This document shows positions 5,217 to 9,923 of a DNA stretch of 9,923 nt, piece after piece (position 1 is the stretch's first letter; every line of letters starts with the position of its first letter). The notes below the pieces were generated by a model. It did not search any database. It saw only the letters and a program-made list of their open reading frames with translations, and was not told where the DNA came from. Both the position numbers and the translations under genes were made by a program. The stretch lies in contig JAEUAC010000089.1 in NCBI GenBank assembly GCA_019695455.1, positions 1 through 9,923 on the forward strand, given 5' to 3'. This DNA is from Methylorubrum extorquens (GTDB taxonomy: Bacteria > Pseudomonadota > Alphaproteobacteria > Rhizobiales > Beijerinckiaceae).

Positions 5217-7115
5217 GTGGCTGAATTCATCGCCCACAACCTCGCGCCGATCATGTTCGCGGCCTTGGTCGTGTTCCTGCTGCTCGGCTACCCGGTCGCC
5301 TTCGCGTTGGCCGCCAACGGGCTCCTGTTCTTCCTGCTGGCCGTGGAGCTCGCGCCCTACGCGCCGTCCACGATCACGCTGTCCTGGCCGTTCATCCAGG
5401 CCCTGCCGGACCGCGTCTTCCAGGTCATGTCGAACGAGGTGCTGCTCGCGGTCCCGTTCTTCACCTTCATGGGGCTGATCCTCGAACGGTCCGGCATGGC
5501 CGAGGACCTGCTCGACACGATCGGCCAGCTCTTCGGGACCATCCGGGGCGGCCTCGCCTACGCGGTCATCTTCGTCGGCGCGCTGCTCGCCGCGACGACG
5601 GGCGTGGTCGCGGCCTCCGTCATCTCGATGGGCCTCATCTCGCTGCCCATCATGCTGCGCTACGGCTACGACCGGCGACTCGCCTCGGGCGTGATCGCGG
5701 CGTCGGGCACGCTCGCGCAGATCATCCCGCCCTCGCTCGTCCTCATCGTCATGGCCGACCAGCTCGGCCGCTCCGTGGGCGACATGTACGAGGGCGCGTT
5801 CCTGCCCGGCCTCATCCTGGCCGGCCTCTACGCGCTCTACGTGTTCCTCATGGCGACCTTCTACCCGAAATCGGCGCCCGGCCTGCCGGTCGACGCGATC
5901 GGCTACCGGGAGCCGACCGGCGCGCGCGGCGTGTGGCAGCTCGGCGTGCTGGTGCTGTTCTCGGCGCTCGTCGGCTACTACGTCATGACCCAGACGACCG
6001 TGAAGGCGGGCGCCGACTTCGTCATCCTGACGATCTGCGTGTCGACGGTGGTCGCGCTGATCTGCGCCGTCATGCACCGCTTCCTCGGACCGGGCCGGAT
6101 CGTGGCCTCGGCGGTCCTGACGATCGCCCTGATCGCGCTCTACCTCGCCTGGGACCGGGTCGCGCCCGGCTGGTTCGCGACCGGGCTCCTGGTCGAGCTC
6201 GCGGCGGCGGCGGCGCTCTACGCCCTGGTCGTCGGGCTGGTCGAGCGCATGACGGGGCTGCGGCTCATGTCGAAGATGGCGACGCAGGTCACCTTCGTCA
6301 TGGTGCCGCCGCTCCTGCTCATCTTCCTCGTGCTCGGCACGATCTTCGTCGGCGTCGCGACGCCCACCGAGGGCGGCGCCATGGGGGCGCTCGGCTCCAT
6401 CATCCTGGCGGCGGCCAAGCGCCGGCTCGACCGCAACCCGGCGCGGTTCAACGCGACCCTGGTGCGCCAGGCCGTCGAGGCGACCGCGAAGCTCTCCGCC
6501 TTCGTGATCTTCATCCTGCTCGGCGCCCGCGTGTTCTCGCTCACGTTCTACGGCGTGAACGGCCACATCTGGGTCGAGCACCTGCTCACGTCGCTGCCCG
6601 GCGGCCAGATCGGCTTCCTGGTCTTCGTCAACCTGCTCGTCTTCGTGCTGGCCTTCTTCCTCGACTATTTCGAGCTGGCCTTCATCATCATCCCGCTGCT
6701 CGGGCCGGCGGCGGACAAGCTCGGCATCGATCTCGTCTGGTTCGGCGTCATGCTGGCCGTGAACATGCAGACGTCGTTCATGCATCCGCCCTTCGGCTTC
6801 GCGCTGTTCTTCCTGCGCTCGGTCGCTCCGAAGATCCCGTACCTGGACCGGATCACGGGCAAGCAGATGCAGCCGGTCACCACGGGCCAGATCTACTTGG
6901 GCGCGATCCCCTTCGTCGTCATCCAGCTCATCATGGTGGCGATCGTGATCCTCTATCCGCCGATCGTCATGCACTACAAGAAGTCGGCGACCGTCGTGGA
7001 TCCGGCGGCCGTGCAGCGCAGCCTCGACAACCTGTCCGTCCCGGGGCTGGACGGCATCGGGGGTCTCGGCGGGCCGCCGGCCATCGATTTCGGCGCGCCG
7101 CCGAAGATCGAGTGA
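5217..7115 (+). CDS. dctM: TRAP transporter large permease subunit (DctM family, long form)
   Basis: Transport-forming subunit of the TRAP system. It has 632 residues, about 200 more than the common DctM of about 430. Typical DctM blocks are LLGYPVAFAL (22-31), VPFFTFMGLILERSGMAEDLL (79-99), GALLAATTGVVAASV (121-135), GTLAQIIPPSL (164-174) and VGVATPTEGGAMGALG (378-393). Between about 222 and 352, a segment with roughly four further hydrophobic helices separates the two halves; long forms like this occur in the mannitol/chloroaromatic (FcbT3-like) group. A hydrophilic tail of about 48 residues follows the last helix and ends GPPAIDFGAPPKIE. The GTG start at 5217 is supported by AAGGG 8 nt upstream and by homology from the first residues. 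It is co-directional with dctQ. No DctP gene is adjacent. Confidence 0.94.
   Translation: MAEFIAHNLAPIMFAALVVFLLLGYPVAFALAANGLLFFLLAVELAPYAPSTITLSWPFIQALPDRVFQVMSNEVLLAVPFFTFMGLILERSGMAEDLLDTIGQLFGTIRGGLAYAVIFVGALLAATTGVVAASVISMGLISLPIMLRYGYDRRLASGVIAASGTLAQIIPPSLVLIVMADQLGRSVGDMYEGAFLPGLILAGLYALYVFLMATFYPKSAPGLPVDAIGYREPTGARGVWQLGVLVLFSALVGYYVMTQTTVKAGADFVILTICVSTVVALICAVMHRFLGPGRIVASAVLTIALIALYLAWDRVAPGWFATGLLVELAAAAALYALVVGLVERMTGLRLMSKMATQVTFVMVPPLLLIFLVLGTIFVGVATPTEGGAMGALGSIILAAAKRRLDRNPARFNATLVRQAVEATAKLSAFVIFILLGARVFSLTFYGVNGHIWVEHLLTSLPGGQIGFLVFVNLLVFVLAFFLDYFELAFIIIPLLGPAADKLGIDLVWFGVMLAVNMQTSFMHPPFGFALFFLRSVAPKIPYLDRITGKQMQPVTTGQIYLGAIPFVVIQLIMVAIVILYPPIVMHYKKSATVVDPAAVQRSLDNLSVPGLDGIGGLGGPPAIDFGAPPKIE
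7071..7115 (+). repeat. 3'-end dctM segment repeated at 4401-4445
   Basis: By hand alignment without gaps, these 45 bases match 4401-4445 at 35 positions (about 78%), both in the coding frame and both ending at a stop codon. Part of the match is silent third-position difference, which fits conservation of the peptide rather than a recent DNA copy. Confidence 0.6.
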
Positions 7116-7131
7116 TTCACGACAACGTGAA
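7116..7131 (+). promoter_or_regulatory. Hairpin directly after the dctM stop codon
   Basis: TTCACG-acaa-CGTGAA forms a perfect 6-bp stem with a 4-nt loop, starting on the base after the TGA. It has no T tract, so it looks more like a processing, attenuation or mRNA-stability element, or an operator half-pair, than a full terminator. It separates the transporter genes from the binding-protein gene. Confidence 0.35.
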
Positions 7132-7173
7132 CTCCGCCTTGATCCGGCCTCCGGAGCGGGCGATACGCAGATC

Positions 7174-7923
7174 GTGAACCGCCTGCTCGTCCTCGTCGCG
7201 TCGCTCCTCATCGGGCTCCTCCCGGCGCGTGCCGAGGAGAGCCTCCGCATCGCGACGGAGGGCGCCTACCCGCCCTTCAACTACGTCGAGAACAACGAGC
7301 CGGCGGGCTTCGAGGTGGACCTCGCGCGCGCGCTCTGCGCCGCCATGACGGTCTCCTGCACGATCGTCCTGCAGGATTGGGACGGCATGCGGGCCGGCCT
7401 GAAGGAGCGGCGCTACGACGCCATCATGTCCTCCGTCGAGATCACGGAGGAACGGCGGACGCGGGTCGCCTTCTCGCGCCACTACTACCGCATCCCGGGC
7501 GCGGTCGTCGGCCTCAAGGGGGACACGACGTCGCCCGGCACGTTCCCGGACATCAAGGGCGACCGCGTCGGCATCGTCGCGGACAGCGAGTTCGCCGACG
7601 ATCTCGCCAAGACCTACCCGGACGCCCTCCCCCGACCGTTCGCGAAGCTGGAGGAGGCGCAGCTCGACCTGCTGACCGGCCGGCTCGACTACGTCATGGG
7701 CGACAAGCTCGCGCTGTCGAAGTTCCTGGGATCCCGCGAGGGGCAGGCCTGCTGCCGCCTCGTCGCCGACGTGCCTCTCGTGCGCAACGAGGGCATCGGG
7801 ATCGTCTTCCGCAAGGCCGACACGGCGCTGCGCGACCGGTTCGACCGGGCGATCGAGACCGTGATCGCGGACGGCACCTACGACCGCATCCGCGCCAAGT
7901 ACGTTCCGTTCGACATCAAGTGA
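7174..7923 (+). CDS. Periplasmic amino-acid-type binding protein (SBP_bac_3, HisJ/ArgT-like)
   Basis: Predicted periplasmic solute receptor of the ABC cluster-3 family. It has 249 residues, with a signal peptide at 1-20 (cleavage after ARA). The first lobe begins LRIATEGAYPPFNY (24-37). FEVDLARALC is followed by a Cys55-x6-Cys62 pair with the spacing of the HisJ/LAO disulphide. YDAIMSSVEITEERR (81-95) carries Ser/Thr and Arg94, expected to bind the ligand carboxylate. Asp177 in DYVMGD matches the aspartate that binds the alpha-amino group, so a cationic or polar amino acid is likely. The start is GTG with no close ribosome site (GGAG is 17 nt upstream). It lies 58 bp after dctM and 57 bp before the dehydrogenase, with no ABC permease or ATPase nearby. 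Whether it serves the TRAP proteins or a distant ABC system is unknown. Confidence 0.92.
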   Translation: MNRLLVLVASLLIGLLPARAEESLRIATEGAYPPFNYVENNEPAGFEVDLARALCAAMTVSCTIVLQDWDGMRAGLKERRYDAIMSSVEITEERRTRVAFSRHYYRIPGAVVGLKGDTTSPGTFPDIKGDRVGIVADSEFADDLAKTYPDALPRPFAKLEEAQLDLLTGRLDYVMGDKLALSKFLGSREGQACCRLVADVPLVRNEGIGIVFRKADTALRDRFDRAIETVIADGTYDRIRAKYVPFDIK

Positions 7924-7980
7924 GCGGGTTTGCCCCGCCGGCCCGCGCCCGGTAAGCCCGGCGCAAAGGGAGAGACGTGC

Positions 7981-8847
7981 ATGGCGAAGGTGGCGTTCAT
8001 CGGTCTGGGCGTGATGGGTTACCCCATGGCGCGGCATCTCAAGACCAAGGGGCACGAGGTCACGGTCTACAACCGCTCGGGCGCGAAGGCGGAGAAGTGG
8101 GCCTCCGAGAACGGCGGCCGCGCCGTCGCGACGCCCGCCGAGGCGGCCCGCAGCCAGGAGATCGTGTTCTGCTGCGTCGGCAACGACGACGACCTGCGCT
8201 CGGTCACGACCGCGCCCGGCGGCGCCTTCGAGGGCATGGAGAAGGGCGCCGTCTTCGTCGACCACACGACCGCCTCCGCGGCCGTCGCGCGCGAACTCGC
8301 CGAGGCCGCGAAGGCCGGCGGCTTCGGCTTCGTCGACGCTCCCGTCTCGGGCGGCCAGGCGGGCGCGGAGAACGGCGTGCTCACCGTCATGTGCGGCGGC
8401 GACGCGGCCGTGTACGGCACCGTCGAGCCCGTCATCATGAGCTACGCCCGTGCCTCGCGGCTGCTCGGCCCCGTCGGCTCCGGCCAGCTCGCCAAGATGA
8501 TGAACCAGATCTGCATCGCGGGCCTCGTCCAGGGCCTCGCCGAGGCGGTGCAGTTCGGCCAGAAGGCCGGCCTCGACGTGTCCGCCGTGCTCGACGTCAT
8601 CTCGAAGGGCGCCGCCGGCTCCTGGCAGATGGAGAACCGCGGCAAGACCATGGTCGAGGGCAAGTACGATTTCGGCTTCGCGACCGACTGGATGCGCAAG
8701 GACCTCGCGATCTGCCTCGACGAGGCGCGCCGCAACGGCTCGCTCCTGCCCGTGACGGCGCTCGTCGACTCCTTCTACGGCGAGGTGCAGCGCATGGGCG
8801 GCGGCCGTTGGGATACGTCGAGCCTCCTCGCCCGCCTCACGCGCTGA
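7981..8847 (+). CDS. Beta-hydroxyacid dehydrogenase, 3-hydroxyisobutyrate dehydrogenase family
   Basis: Cytoplasmic NAD(P)-dependent oxidoreductase of the 6-phosphogluconate/3-hydroxyisobutyrate dehydrogenase family, 288 residues. The Rossmann motif is FIGLGVMGYPMA (6-17). The substrate-binding motif is DAPVSGGQAGAENGVLTVM (119-137). Catalytic Lys172 and Asn175 lie in GQLAKMMNQ (168-176). The second Rossmann strand ends VYNRS (29-33); Asn-Arg there, rather than Asp, favours NADP(H), as in glyoxylate/succinic semialdehyde reductases of this family. That preference is inferred. The ATG at 7981 has GGGAGAG about 6 nt upstream; the longer in-frame start at 7930 lacks one and adds unrelated residues. 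Its position after the TRAP and binding-protein genes suggests it acts on an imported hydroxy acid or its aldehyde. The exact substrate cannot be told. Confidence 0.9.
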   Translation: MAKVAFIGLGVMGYPMARHLKTKGHEVTVYNRSGAKAEKWASENGGRAVATPAEAARSQEIVFCCVGNDDDLRSVTTAPGGAFEGMEKGAVFVDHTTASAAVARELAEAAKAGGFGFVDAPVSGGQAGAENGVLTVMCGGDAAVYGTVEPVIMSYARASRLLGPVGSGQLAKMMNQICIAGLVQGLAEAVQFGQKAGLDVSAVLDVISKGAAGSWQMENRGKTMVEGKYDFGFATDWMRKDLAICLDEARRNGSLLPVTALVDSFYGEVQRMGGGRWDTSSLLARLTR

Positions 8848-8868
8848 CGCCGCCGCGTCGGCCGGGCG

Positions 8869-9483
8869 TCACCCGACCAGCGCCGCGACCTCGGCCCGGA
8901 GCACCGGCAGCAGTTCGGCCTCGAACCAGGGATGGCGCTTCAGCCATCCCGAATTGCGCCAGGACGGGTGCGGCAGCGGCAGGATGCGCGGCCGCCGCTC
9001 GGCCGCGAGGATCGCCCGGAAGTCCCGGACCGTGTCCGTGAGCGTCCCCGGCCGGCGGCCGAGATGCCAGGCCTGGGCGTAGAGGCCGATCACCAGGACA
9101 AGTTCGATCGCCGGCAGGGCCGCGAGCACCGGCTCGCGCCAGGCGGGCGCGCATTCCGGCCGCGGCGGCAGGTCCCCGCCGGCCGCGTCGTGGCCCGGGA
9201 AGCAATGGCCCATGGGCACGATGGCGACCCGGGCCGGGTCGTAGAACCGCGCCTCGTCGAGCCCGAGCCAGTCCCGGAGGCGAAGGCCGGACGGGTCCTG
9301 GAACGGGATGCCGCTCCGGTGGGCGCGGGCGCCCGGCGCCTGGCTCGCGATCAGGAGCCGCGCGGCCGCCGAACCCTGCACGATCGGGAGGGGCTCGTGC
9401 GGCAGGGCCGGGAGGCGGGCCGGCGCGTCGCGGCACAGGCGGCAGGCGCGCAGGCGCGCCGCGACCTCCTCGAAGGCGCTCAG
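8869..9483 (-). CDS. Uracil-DNA glycosylase family protein with four-cysteine cluster
   Basis: Predicted base-excision-repair protein of the uracil-DNA glycosylase superfamily (COG1573-like). Read from the CTG at 9483 it has 204 residues. Motif 1 is ASQAPGARAH (46-55), followed by SGIPFQDPSGLRLRDWLG (57-74), a GDLPPRPECAPAW block (103-115) and the terminal PHPSWRN (171-177) in place of the usual His-Pro-Ser motif. Cys14, Cys17, Cys94 and Cys111 have nearly the spacing of the [4Fe-4S] ligands in family 4 UDGs. No ATG, GTG or TTG lies at the expected start. CTG at 9483 overlaps the upstream GST stop as CTGA. The nearest standard start is GTG at 9540, adding 19 residues inside the GST gene. Genuine uracil activity is unproven; this branch lacks a polar residue right after QAPG. 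Confidence 0.85.
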   Translation of the reverse strand: MSAFEEVAARLRACRLCRDAPARLPALPHEPLPIVQGSAAARLLIASQAPGARAHRSGIPFQDPSGLRLRDWLGLDEARFYDPARVAIVPMGHCFPGHDAAGGDLPPRPECAPAWREPVLAALPAIELVLVIGLYAQAWHLGRRPGTLTDTVRDFRAILAAERRPRILPLPHPSWRNSGWLKRHPWFEAELLPVLRAEVAALVG

Positions 9484-9923
9484 GCCCGCGCGCTCGGGCG
9501 GGCGGCGAGCGCGTCGCGCCAGCGCTGCACCTGCCGGCACTCGGGCGGAATCGCGAGCTTCGCCGGCTTCATGAAGTCGAGCCCGACCAGCCCCGTGATG
9601 TCGGCCACCGTGAACGTGTCGCCGCAGATGAAGTCGCGGCCCTCCAGCTCGCGGTCGAGCAGGCGCAGGAAGGCCGCGACTCGCTCCCTGTTCGCCTCGC
9701 CCCAGGCCGGAACCTGCGGCACCTCCATGGCCCGCATGGCGGGGTGGAGATGGCGGAACACGGCCGCGACCTGCGCCAGCAGCCCGAACTCGAGCCGACG
9801 CTGCCACATCTCCACGAGAGCGCGCGAGAAGGCGTCGGTGCCGAAGAGCGGCGGCTCCGGGTGCAGGGCGTCGATGTAGCGGCAGATCGCGATCGTCTCC
9901 GTGAGCACGAAGCCGTCGTCGAG
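9480..9923 (-). CDS. Glutathione S-transferase family protein (start outside the window)
   Basis: 147 residues are visible. They begin in the end of the thioredoxin-like N-terminal domain (LDDGFVLTETIAICRYID, the glutathione-contacting Glu-Thr/Ser region) and continue through the whole all-helical C-terminal domain. The conserved N-capping box of the GST core helix is seen in DTFTVADITGLVGLDF, with Thr and Asp three residues apart. Function is presumably glutathione conjugation or peroxide reduction in the cytoplasm; the catalytic N-terminal residue is off the right edge, so the class cannot be assigned. The stop codon (9482-9480) overlaps the probable start of the UDG-family gene, so the two are likely co-transcribed. 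Confidence 0.9.
   Translation of the reverse strand, partial: LDDGFVLTETIAICRYIDALHPEPPLFGTDAFSRALVEMWQRRLEFGLLAQVAAVFRHLHPAMRAMEVPQVPAWGEANRERVAAFLRLLDRELEGRDFICGDTFTVADITGLVGLDFMKPAKLAIPPECRQVQRWRDALAARPSARA

Noticed and set aside
5064..7250. 728-residue open frame antisense to dctM, the longest frame in the window
   Set aside because: It is almost entirely Arg/His/Asp/Glu/Gln, the composition produced by reading a high-GC membrane-protein gene backwards, and it spans the well-supported dctQ end, dctM and binding-protein start.
7924..7938. GCGGG/CCCGC hairpin after the binding-protein stop as a terminator
   Set aside because: Short 5-bp GC stem without a T tract in a GC-rich spacer; not enough to split the operon.
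7117..8265. 382-residue antisense frame across the binding protein and dehydrogenase
   Set aside because: It crosses two well-supported genes and their spacer, has charged low-complexity composition and no recognisable motif.
8857..8877. Hairpin GTCGG...CCGAC between the convergent dehydrogenase and UDG genes as a terminator
   Set aside because: Only a 5-bp stem with an 11-nt loop, overlapping the UDG stop and without a T tract; such pairings are expected by chance at this GC content.
9484..9807. N-terminal extension of the UDG-family frame back to an ATG at 9807
   Set aside because: It would overlap most of the visible GST gene in another frame and has no family similarity before residue Leu at 9483.

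Overview
The window is very GC-rich, closely packed bacterial DNA. Its gene families (RpiA, an alphaproteobacterial-type YkuD L,D-transpeptidase, a long-form TRAP DctM, a DUF971/MoaA pair) suggest an alphaproteobacterium, most likely of the Hyphomicrobiales (Methylobacterium/Salinarimonas-like). That placement is inferred from protein style and codon use, not from a search. There is no phage, IS element, CRISPR array or other sign of a mobile island.

Layout. (1) Positions 1-862, minus strand: a secreted small protein with an internal repeat, followed with a GTGA overlap by the 5' part of rpiA, which runs off the left edge. (2) 937-1694: a phosphoglycolate-phosphatase-like HAD gene on plus, convergent with and overlapping a tRNA-Val(CAC) on minus. 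(3) 1917-2898: an exported L,D-transpeptidase on plus and a DUF971 gene on minus, separated by a strong hairpin. (4) 2899-4011: moaA, divergent from DUF971, with a good promoter and a palindrome at its probable transcription start. (5) 4012-4576: a 565-bp gene-poor stretch holding one candidate 60-residue exported protein. (6) 4577-8847: dctQ, dctM, an amino-acid-type periplasmic binding protein and a beta-hydroxyacid dehydrogenase, all on plus and probably one transport/metabolism unit. (7) 8869-9923, minus strand: a GST (start beyond the right edge) followed by a four-cysteine uracil-DNA glycosylase family gene whose start is ambiguous.

How the genes fit together. Most are housekeeping: the pentose phosphate pathway (rpiA), 2-phosphoglycolate salvage (gph), peptidoglycan cross-linking (YkuD), molybdopterin synthesis (moaA) and DNA repair (UDG family). 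The accessory part is the TRAP region. Its membrane subunits have no DctP-type binding protein in the window; the next gene downstream encodes an ABC-type (SBP_bac_3) amino-acid binding protein instead.

The most unusual observation is that the candidate small exported protein just before dctQ and the last residues of DctM end in nearly the same 14-residue tail (11 of 14 identical, each followed directly by a stop codon).
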